Source: Chloroflexota bacterium (GTDB lineage: Bacteria; Chloroflexota; UBA6077). Taken from it: a stretch of DNA of 9,572 nt. Numbering within the stretch: position 1 is the first letter of the stretch; the number at the start of each line of letters is the position of its first letter. Both the position numbers and the translations under genes were made by a program. Shown here piece by piece: positions 1 to 5,282 of the stretch. The DNA is taken from contig JAJZQR010000201.1 of assembly GCA_021806765.1 (NCBI GenBank), positions 1 through 9,572 of the forward strand. Reading direction: 5' to 3'. The notes under the pieces are model-generated. The model saw only the letters and a program-made list of their open reading frames with translations, searched no databases and was not told where the DNA came from.

Positions 1-593
1 CGTTCCTCCTGGCAGCCCGGAGCGAGCCGATCCGGAACCGCTGCATGATCGGCCTGGCTTACGATGCCGCACTCCGCCGCGAGGAGCTGTGCCTGCTGGA
101 GTCCACCGACCTCGACCCAGCCTACAGGCTGCTGCGGATCCGGGGAGAGACGACCAAGGGGCGACGGGAACGGGTCGTCCCCTATTCGGCGGCCTCCGGC
201 GAGTTGCTCAAGGGCTACCTCGTCCATCGTCGCGCCCTCGGCAACACGCGAGGCCCTCTCTTCCTGTCCGAGTCGCGTCGCAACCGGGCGGAGCCCATCA
301 CCTTTTGGACCTGGTCCAAGGTGATCCGGAGCATCGCCGACCGGGCGGGGCTGTCCCAGTTCTCGACTCACACCCTGCGCCATCTCTGCCTGACCGATCT
401 GGCGAGGGCAGGCTGGGACCTCCACGAGATCGCCCGCTTCGCCGGACATCTCAACCCGGACACGACCCAGCAGTATATCCATCTGTCGGGCCGCGACCTG
501 GCCGAGCGGCTGGAGCAGGGGATGGAGCAGATCCACCAGTGGCGAGTCCGCGCCATGACCGAGGCATTCCTGGAGCAGGAGACGGCGGAATGA
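1..593 (+). CDS. Tyrosine recombinase, TnpA-like (5' end outside window)
   Basis: This is the catalytic C-terminal part of a tyrosine site-specific recombinase, which cuts and rejoins DNA through a 3'-phosphotyrosine intermediate. The reading frame (first full codon at 3) is already open at the window edge and reads FLLAARSEPIRNR before the first ATG at 45, so that ATG is internal and the core-binding domain lies upstream. All catalytic residues are visible: Arg in ALRREEL (75-77), Lys in TKGRRE (156-158), HTLRH with His at 369-371 and Arg at 378-380, His in FAGHLNPDTTQQY (447-449) and the nucleophile Tyr at 474-476. The stop codon overlaps the start of the next recombinase as ATGA (590-593), so the two are translationally coupled. 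Paired overlapping recombinases of this kind are typical of Tn554-type transposons; assignment as the TnpA partner is inferred from gene order. Confidence 0.88.
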   Translation, partial: FLLAARSEPIRNRCMIGLAYDAALRREELCLLESTDLDPAYRLLRIRGETTKGRRERVVPYSAASGELLKGYLVHRRALGNTRGPLFLSESRRNRAEPITFWTWSKVIRSIADRAGLSQFSTHTLRHLCLTDLARAGWDLHEIARFAGHLNPDTTQQYIHLSGRDLAERLEQGMEQIHQWRVRAMTEAFLEQETAE

Positions 594-2956
594 GCGGGCA
601 ACCAGTGCTGGATGGCGGGGACGCGCTCTGGCGCGCCCCAGTCGAAGATGGCCGGTACGACCGGACGCCACGTCTCACAGCGACAGAGCAACAAGCCTTG
701 GTGGAACTGCTGGCCAGCCGGAGCCGATGGGGCGATGGCGGAGTGGAGGCGGTGGCGGGAAGACAACGGGCTCTGGCTCGTCTCCTGACCCCCCTTCAGG
801 AGGCTCTCGATCCAATCGAAGGGCGGGTTGATCTCAAGGAAGCGGCGGCGGTGGGACTGCTGCGGGCCTGTGGTCGAGAAGGGCTCGCCTTCTGGGGATG
901 GGACGGGGATACCTGGTGTCGGATCCTGGGGCCAACCCAGGCCGCCTTCTTTCGAGAGAACGGCCACCTGGCCGATGGCGACCATCGCCAATACATGATG
1001 GCCGCCGCCTACCTGCTGGGTTGTTTCAGGGGCGTCCGGGCACTGGGCGATTTCAAGCGAGCGGCTCTGGCCACCAAGGTTTTCGGCCGCGAGGCCGTCC
1101 AGGCCGCCATCCAGGCGGTCGGGAGCGTCATATCCGGCTGGGGATACTATCGGTCGAGCCGTGTTCCCCTCCAGTCCACGGTCTGTGAAGTGTTTCTGCT
1201 GATCGGCAGTCCCCGACTGGAAGACATCACGCCGAGGCGCCTGGAGGAGTTGGGTCGAGGCGTTACCCCTACTCGTCGCTCCCACTTCCTGAAGCTGAGA
1301 AGGGGGTTGGTGGCGCTCGGTTTCCTGAAGGGGCCGCTTCCAGCGGAGACCAGCCCCTGGGCGAGGGCCAACGCGACCGGGGTAGAAGAGGGCATCCATC
1401 CCGACTGGATGGCCTGGGTTCGTCGTTGGGAGAGCACCTCCACCCTGGCCCCACCCACCCGCCGGAGCACCCGGATCGTGCTGATGAAGGCCGGTCGCTG
1501 GCTTGCAGCCAACCATCCCGAGGTGACCACCCCGGAGCAGTGGACCCGGGAGCTGGCCGTCGGTTACGTGGCGGCCATCGACCGCATGAAGGCCGGGGAG
1601 TACACGGGACCCCACGTAAAGATGAAGAATCGCAGCTCCACGGGCCATCCCCTCTCCGCCCGAACCAAGGACAGCTACTTGAGCGCCATGCGGGTGTTCT
1701 TCTGGGACTGCCACGAGTGGGGCTGGATCCCCCACCGCTTCGATCCGGCCCGGGCCCTCGCCACACCGCGCAGCGTCAAGGCGTTGATCGGGCCTTCCCC
1801 GCGAGTGATCGCGGACGACGTCTGGGCGAGACTGCTCTGGGCGGGCTTGAACCTTGGCGCCCAGGACCTGCGCCGCTCGGACAACCAGCCCACCTACTAC
1901 CCCATCGAGTTCGTTCGGGCCGTGGCCATCGTGTGGCTCTTCGCAGGGCTACGCAGCGACGAAATTGTGAGGCTGCGGGTAGGGTGCATCCGCTGGCAAC
2001 GGGAGGACATCCTCGTGCCGGGCACTGGCGAGGTGCTGCCCAAGAGCACGGTGTGTCTGCTGGAGATCCCGGTGAATAAGACGGGGACAGCCTTCACCAA
2101 GCCGGTGGACCCCGTCGTCGGGGAGGCGATCGGGGAGTGGGAGCGAGTGCGGCCCCAGCAGCCGGTCTTTGCCGACCGCAAGACAGGGGAGTTGGTCCAT
2201 TTCCTGTTCTGCCAGCGGGCGCGACCCCTGACTCCGGAGTACCTCAACGGCTCCCTCATCCCCATCCTGTGCCGCAAGGCGGGCGTGTCCAAGGCCGATG
2301 CCAGAGGCTCCATCACCAGCCACCGGGCGCGTTCCACCATCGCCAGCCAGCTGTTCAACGCCCGAGAGCCGATGTCCCTCTTCGAGCTACAGGCGTGGCT
2401 TGGCCATCGTTCGCCGGCGACCACGCAGAACTATGTGGCCCTGACGCCGACGAAACTGGCCAAAGCCTATGTCGATGCCGGGTACTTCGCCAGGAACGTG
2501 CGGGCCATCGAGGTGCTGATCGATCAGGACGCGGTGAGGAGCGCCGCGGCGGCAGCGGGTGAGCCCTGGCGCTACTACGACCTGGGCCACGGCCTGTGCA
2601 GCTACGAGTTCTTCGACCAGTGTCCCCACCGAATGGCCTGTGCCCGGTGCGATTTCTACAGCCCCAAGGACTCGGGTCGAGGCCAACTCCTGGAGGCGAA
2701 GACGAGCCTTCTCCGCTTGTTGCAGGAGATCCCGCTGACCGAGGAGGAACGGTCGGCGGTGGATGGGGACCTCTCGGCCCTGGACCGCCTGGTGGCGAGG
2801 CTGGTCGATCAACCAACCCCTTGCGGACAGACCCCAGGCCAGATGGCGGCGGCGCCAGCCGCGACCAGCCGACCCGCCTGCCGGATTGCAGACCCCGGGG
2901 GCGCGGGCTTCATCGCCGTAAGGGCTTGCGGCGAAGGCTGTGAGGCCGTACGCTGA
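590..2956 (+). CDS. Large tyrosine recombinase with Cys-rich tail, Tn554 TnpB-like
   Basis: A 788-aa tyrosine recombinase. The frame is open further upstream, but the ATG at 590 overlaps the preceding stop and is the natural start. Residues 1 to about 260 form an N-terminal region I do not recognise. About 280-420 look like a helical core-binding domain (HPDWMAWVRRW...LSARTKDSYLSAMRVFFWD). The catalytic domain follows with the full set: R455 (FAGLRSDE), K497 (NKTGTAF), H578 and R581 (SHRAR), H606 (WLGHRSPATTQNY) and Y615. A tail with C670, C678, C684 and C687 (CSYEFFDQCPHRMACARC) probably binds zinc and is typical of TnpB-like recombinases. TnpB of Tn554 is about 630 aa, so this one is long, chiefly in its N-terminal region. 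After QTPGQM the last ~36 residues are Ala/Gly-rich and look unlike a normal end, perhaps reading into a rearranged junction. No TnpC-like gene follows. Confidence 0.87.
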   Translation: MSGQPVLDGGDALWRAPVEDGRYDRTPRLTATEQQALVELLASRSRWGDGGVEAVAGRQRALARLLTPLQEALDPIEGRVDLKEAAAVGLLRACGREGLAFWGWDGDTWCRILGPTQAAFFRENGHLADGDHRQYMMAAAYLLGCFRGVRALGDFKRAALATKVFGREAVQAAIQAVGSVISGWGYYRSSRVPLQSTVCEVFLLIGSPRLEDITPRRLEELGRGVTPTRRSHFLKLRRGLVALGFLKGPLPAETSPWARANATGVEEGIHPDWMAWVRRWESTSTLAPPTRRSTRIVLMKAGRWLAANHPEVTTPEQWTRELAVGYVAAIDRMKAGEYTGPHVKMKNRSSTGHPLSARTKDSYLSAMRVFFWDCHEWGWIPHRFDPARALATPRSVKALIGPSPRVIADDVWARLLWAGLNLGAQDLRRSDNQPTYYPIEFVRAVAIVWLFAGLRSDEIVRLRVGCIRWQREDILVPGTGEVLPKSTVCLLEIPVNKTGTAFTKPVDPVVGEAIGEWERVRPQQPVFADRKTGELVHFLFCQRARPLTPEYLNGSLIPILCRKAGVSKADARGSITSHRARSTIASQLFNAREPMSLFELQAWLGHRSPATTQNYVALTPTKLAKAYVDAGYFARNVRAIEVLIDQDAVRSAAAAAGEPWRYYDLGHGLCSYEFFDQCPHRMACARCDFYSPKDSGRGQLLEAKTSLLRLLQEIPLTEEERSAVDGDLSALDRLVARLVDQPTPCGQTPGQMAAAPAATSRPACRIADPGGAGFIAVRACGEGCEAVR

Positions 2957-2962
2957 AGAACG

Positions 2963-3007
2963 CCTGGTGAAACGGAAGTGGGCTCCGGTGAAGACCGACC
3001 CACCAGG
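2963..3007. repeat. Inverted repeat enclosing small hairpins after the recombinase gene
   Basis: CCTGGTG (2963-2969) pairs perfectly with CACCAGG (3001-3007). Inside are CGGA/TCCG (2973-2976 and 2984-2987) and CGGT-GAAG-ACCG (2986-2997); these share two bases, so full-length versions cannot form together. The structure begins seven bases after the recombinase stop codon. It could be a recombination end, an attachment-site hairpin or an RNA structure. There is no T-run, so it is not a classic terminator. Confidence 0.4.
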
Positions 3008-3040
3008 GATAGCCAGGCGGGGTGGCGACGGGTGACCGTT

Positions 3041-3064
3041 GGGGGAAGCCCGGGGGCTTCCCCC
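3041..3064. repeat. Perfect 11-bp GC-rich inverted repeat
   Basis: GGGGGAAGCCC (3041-3051) and GGGCTTCCCCC (3054-3064) are perfect reverse complements separated by GG. The stem is followed by more C residues rather than T, so intrinsic termination on the plus strand is doubtful. A REP-like or terminator-like hairpin are both possible. Confidence 0.6.
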
Positions 3065-3127
3065 CCCCACTCAACCACCTGTCACCCAGAGCTATCCCCC
3101 TATGCCTAAGAAAACTTCGGGGGTTCG

Positions 3128-3140
3128 GGGGCAGAGCCCC
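3128..3140. repeat. Short GC hairpin GGGGC-AGA-GCCCC
   Basis: A perfect 5-bp stem with a 3-base loop inside a G-run segment (TTCGGGGGTTCGGGGGC). It resembles the short GC-rich intergenic repeats common in high-GC genomes. The copy number in this genome cannot be judged from one window. Confidence 0.4.
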
Positions 3141-3268
3141 TGACTCGAAACGGCCCAGCCAGCAGACTCGATCTGTCACGAAGCCACAAGCGCTGCGCTT
3201 CCCGGTCCGCTTCCTCCAGCCAACGTCCCCATCGCAGAGACCCCTGCAACCTCGACAGGATCCCCATA

Positions 3269-3469
3269 TTCCACATAATAACTTCCAACAAGTCCTTCTC
3301 CGACTGGGCGAGCCTGTTTCCCGACGTGGCGATCGCTTCCGCCATCCTGGACCGGCTGCTGCACCACTCCACCACCATCAACATCCGAGGCGGGGAGAGC
3401 TACCGGCTGAGAGAGAAGCGAAAGGCGGGGCTCCTGTCGAGGGCGGAGGGGGAGGCCGTCCATGGCTGA
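3269..3469 (+). pseudogene. istB: istB 3' remnant (IS21 helper ATPase)
   Basis: In this frame the sequence reads FHIITSNKSFSDW, then AILDRLLHHSTTINIRG, SYRLREKRKAGLL and a stop at 3467-3469. This is the C-terminal part of IstB, the DnaA-like AAA+ helper of IS21 transposition. IITSNKSF corresponds to the segment around the sensor-1 strand. IstB proteins are usually about 250 aa; only about 66 codons remain. The Walker A and B motifs and the start are gone, and the residues just upstream in frame (CNLDRIP) no longer look like IstB, which places the break near 3270. The frame is otherwise clean, so the loss is a deletion or recombination and not gradual decay. The stop overlaps the start of the next gene by 8 bases. 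Confidence 0.85.
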
Positions 3470-3860
3470 GCTGCAAGGAGGTAGCAGCGGGGGCTCGCTC
3501 GTCGGCCTCTGCCCGTCGGGTAACGATGGCGTAACGAAGGAAAGGGCGATCTGCCCGGTGTGCGGGCGCGGCTTCCAGTCAGGCGGCCGGCGCCGCTTCT
3601 GCTCCGATGGGTGCCGCCAGGCCGCCTGGAGGGCTCGCCACCCCAGCCCAAAGGAGCCGGTGCCGCCGCCGAAGGATGGGCCGCGAACGACCCGCTGGGC
3701 GACGGTCTACGAGTGTCCGTCCTGCTCATCCCGCTACCTGGGAGAGCAGCGATGTCCGGAGTGCGGGCTCTTCTGCCGACGAGTGGGCCCGGGTGGCCGC
3801 TGCCCCCACTGCGATGAGCCGGTGGCCCTCTCCGATCTCCCTGCCGACGGATGGAGGTGA
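3462..3860 (+). CDS. Small zinc-ribbon protein of the IS21 element
   Basis: A 132-aa protein with two cysteine-rich modules. The first is C31-x2-C34 with C47-x3-C51 (ICPVCGRGF...RRRFCSDGCRQAAW), a treble-clef-like zinc finger. The second is C85-x2-C88 with C98-x2-C101, followed by C105 and C114-x2-C117 (YECPSC, RCPEC, RCPHC). A basic, proline-rich linker joins them. The ATG at 3462 has a good ribosome binding site (GGGGGAGG, six bases upstream) and overlaps the istB stop by 8 bases, so translation was coupled to istB in the intact element. I recall similar small zinc-ribbon genes directly downstream of istB in IS21-family elements; their function is not known to me. It may help transposition or bind DNA. 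The gene is complete, but its original promoter is gone with the 5' part of the element. Confidence 0.75.
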   Translation: MAELQGGSSGGSLVGLCPSGNDGVTKERAICPVCGRGFQSGGRRRFCSDGCRQAAWRARHPSPKEPVPPPKDGPRTTRWATVYECPSCSSRYLGEQRCPECGLFCRRVGPGGRCPHCDEPVALSDLPADGWR

Positions 3861-3942
3861 TGCCCCCTAGCTACCGCCGGCCCATGGCGGTGGGCCATTG
3901 CCGAGCATCGAAACGGGCCGCTAAGAACTGCTGAGGACGGCT

Positions 3943-3964
3943 GCTGGCAAGGCGTGCTGCCAGC
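3943..3964. repeat. 7-bp inverted repeat near the IS21 right end
   Basis: GCTGGCA (3943-3949) and TGCCAGC (3958-3964) form a perfect stem with an 8-base loop, between the zinc-ribbon gene and the terminal repeats. It could end transcription of the IS operon or hinder read-through, but no T-run follows. Confidence 0.4.
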
Positions 3965-3972
3965 TCACCTGG

Positions 3973-4019
3973 TGAATTTCAAACCGGTGTTATTGCTGAA
4001 TTCCAAAACGTTGTTGACA
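3973..4019. repeat. IS21 right terminus with two direct repeats
   Basis: TGAATTTCAAACCGGTGTT (3973-3991) and TGAATTCCAAAACGTTGTT (3997-4015) match at 16 of 19 positions, with starts 24 bases apart. The outer copy ends in GACA at 4016-4019, so the element terminus read inward is TGTCAACAACG. IS21-family ends characteristically begin with TG and carry multiple repeats that bind the IstA transposase. The bases from 4020 on are IS1380 coding sequence, which fixes the boundary to the base. Confidence 0.8.
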
Positions 4020-5087
4020 CCGCTGCCACTCCAGGAGCTCCCTGCCTGCCGTGTCCCAGTCGTTCGTCACCACGGCGAAGCACTTCACCTTCGTGCCGTC
4101 GTTGAAGAGCACGCCCTGGGGAGAGCGGATCCGGATCGCCAGGTAGCGATAAGGCTTCGTGTCCTTCTTCTCGCCTGTCCGGCTGGGCACGTAGGCCACC
4201 TCCGCCCACTCCCGCACGTAACCCCCCTTCTCCACCTCCCACAGCTGCCACTCCTCGAAGGAGAGCCTGTCGATCTCGGCGTGCAGCTGCCGGCTCATAT
4301 CGGCGCTGACCGCGAACTTCCACCCCCTGGTGTTCCAGTGATCGAGCACCTCCTGGTCGTAGGCGGCCGAGTCGGATCGGACCGAGACGGTCCAGCCCCC
4401 CTGCCTGTAAGGCAGCGCGGCGTAGGCGCTGTCCACCATCCTGGCGATATCCTTGCCGGCGGGCACGTTCCCGTCGCGGAACTCATCGGCGAGCACCAGG
4501 TGAGTCTCGGCCCACACCACCAGCATCGGCTGATATCCCCGATAGCCCTCGTAGGTTGGTAGCGCCTCCCGCTTACTCGACTCGACGAGGTGGGCGTCCA
4601 CGTCCAGCGTCACCTCTGCCTTCGGTCTTACTGCCGTGATGTAGGCCCGCACTGAGTGATCCCTCACTGCGCCGAGCCCTGCGAGCCCAGCCGACTCCTC
4701 CGGGATGAAGCTCCCTTGGAGGGGTCGTCGGGCAAGGAGGCTCTCGTCGTGGAAGCTCCGCTCCAGCCATTGCCGCCCCGTCGATGCGGCCGGCAGGTCG
4801 TATCCAACTATCGCCGAGAGCCCGCGGTCCCGCCTCAAGGAGTCGAGGTCGTCCATGCACTCCCCTCCCAGGGCCGAGAGCAGGATGAAGGACTCCACCA
4901 TCTGGGCCTGAGCGAGCCCCTTCGGGTTCCCCTTCGTCGGCAGACACTTCTCGGCTGCGCCCATCACCCCGCTTACTCGCCCCAACTCCACCAGGAGCGC
5001 CACCCCAGCATGGGGCGTTACCTCGTTGGTGAGTCCTCCCCGAAAGTCGATGTCCAGGGCATTCGGCAGTACCTTCCTCCTCGCCAT
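3990..5087 (-). pseudogene. IS1380-family transposase, C-terminus cut off by IS21 insertion
   Basis: A DDE transposase remnant of 365 codons. The frame is open to 5141, but the ATG at 5087 has a fitting GGGAGG site upstream and begins MARRKVLPNALDIDF, so I choose it. IS1380 hallmarks are TLDVDAHLVES with the first catalytic Asp (D162 or D164), KREALPTYEGYRGYQPM, and SVRSDSAAYDQEVL with D239. Native sequence stops after LLEWQR (R356). The last nine residues, CQQRFGIQQ, are read from the IS21 terminus and end at a chance stop. Family members are usually about 430-480 aa; the missing part holds the third catalytic acidic residue, so the protein should be inactive. The rest of the frame has no stops or frameshifts, which suggests recent disruption. 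Confidence 0.85.
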
Positions 5088-5209
5088 CCCCCACCTCCCA
5101 GGTCCACAGTCTACCCGGAAGATGGTTCCTCGTCCCGCCACACCCGCCCTGTCTACTTCTTCTCATTCACCCATCGGGTGAACGTACACGCAGGAATCCA
5201 CGGATTAGG
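4020..5209 (-). mobile_element. IS1380-family element, left part
   Basis: The element reads on the minus strand from its probable left end at about 5209 to the IS21 junction at 4020. The proposed end starts CCTAATCCGTGGATTCC (5209-5193). Its CCTA start resembles the ends of ISEcp1, an IS1380-family member (CCTAGATTCTACGT), and lies 122 bases upstream of the transposase start, a sensible leader length. The right end, the matching inverted repeat and the 4-bp target duplication expected for the family are not in the window, so the left boundary is a motif-based inference. Confidence 0.65.
5166..5182. repeat. Inverted repeat in the IS1380 leader
   Basis: TTCACCC and GGGTGAA form a perfect 7-bp stem around ATC, between the proposed left end and the transposase start. 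It could be a subterminal transposase site or reduce translation of transcripts entering from outside, as known for other insertion sequences. No direct evidence separates these. Confidence 0.4.
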
Positions 5210-5212
5210 GTG

Positions 5213-5238
5213 GCTCGTTGGCTGCGCTCGTTGGCTTG
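5213..5238. repeat. Tandem 13-bp repeat, two copies
   Basis: GCTCGTTGGCTGC (5213-5225) is followed at once by GCTCGTTGGCTTG (5226-5238); the first 11 bases are identical. The pair lies just outside the proposed IS1380 left end and before the cadA terminator-like hairpin. It may be a replication-slippage duplication. Confidence 0.55.
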
Positions 5239-5246
5239 CGCAAACA

Positions 5247-5273
5247 GGCTCGGTCTACCGCATCGACCAAGCC
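5247..5273 (-). terminator. Probable transcription terminator of the cadCA operon
   Basis: Ten bases after the cadA stop, the minus strand can form the stem GGCTTGGTC/GACCGAGCC (9 bp with one G-U pair) with a 9-base loop. Only TGTTTG follows, so the U-run is weak. Termination is plausible from position and stem strength but not certain. Confidence 0.5.
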
Positions 5274-5282
5274 CGTTCACTC

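Larger units (their letters stand above)
1..2956 (+). mobile_element. Tn554-type transposon or integrated element, partial
   Basis: Two overlapping tyrosine recombinases, one ordinary and one large with a cysteine tail, match the tnpA-tnpB arrangement of Tn554-family elements. The left end lies outside the window. The right end cannot be placed: there is no tnpC-like gene and no clear terminus before the IS21 fragment at about 3269. Both recombinases keep every catalytic residue visible here, so the enzymes may be active even if the element is damaged. Confidence 0.6.
2957..3268. other. Junction region without a gene, rich in inverted repeats
   Basis: About 310 bases lie between the recombinase stop and the first recognisable istB codons. 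I see no credible gene. The open frame 3022-3534 runs through this stretch but becomes an out-of-frame shadow of istB further on. The stretch holds several inverted repeats: CCTGGTG/CACCAGG (2963-2969 and 3001-3007) enclosing small hairpins, an 11-bp G/C stem at 3041-3064, and GGGGC-AGA-GCCCC at 3128-3140. Somewhere here the Tn554-type element should end and the deleted IS21 element should begin, so it is probably a recombination scar. Confidence 0.6.
3269..4019 (+). mobile_element. IS21-family element, right-hand part only
   Basis: The segment contains, in order, the 3' end of istB, an overlapping zinc-ribbon gene, about 110 bases of leader and a typical IS21-type terminus. The terminus, read inward from base 4019 on the minus strand, is TGTCAACAACG, and it carries two related internal 19-bp repeats. 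Everything left of about 3269 (istA, most of istB and the left end) is missing, so the element cannot move on its own. Its right terminus abuts the IS1380-family transposase coding sequence exactly, so the element originally inserted into that gene. Confidence 0.8.

Noticed and set aside
368..1735. Long minus-strand ORF of 455 codons
   Set aside because: It lies antisense to the two recombinases, whose catalytic motifs are clear. GC-rich genes often leave long open antisense frames.
1..2956. RIT element (three recombinases in trio)
   Set aside because: Only two recombinases are visible, and the second, at 788 aa with a cysteine tail, fits a TnpB-like type better. A third upstream gene cannot be excluded.
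3022..3534. Plus-strand ORF of 170 codons across the junction region
   Set aside because: Its second half is istB read one frame out (the true frame reads IITSNKSF and SYRLREKRKAGL). Its first half has no family resemblance.
3954..4562. Plus-strand ORF of 202 codons over the IS1380 region
   Set aside because: It is the antisense shadow of the transposase, with no ribosome binding site and no domain.
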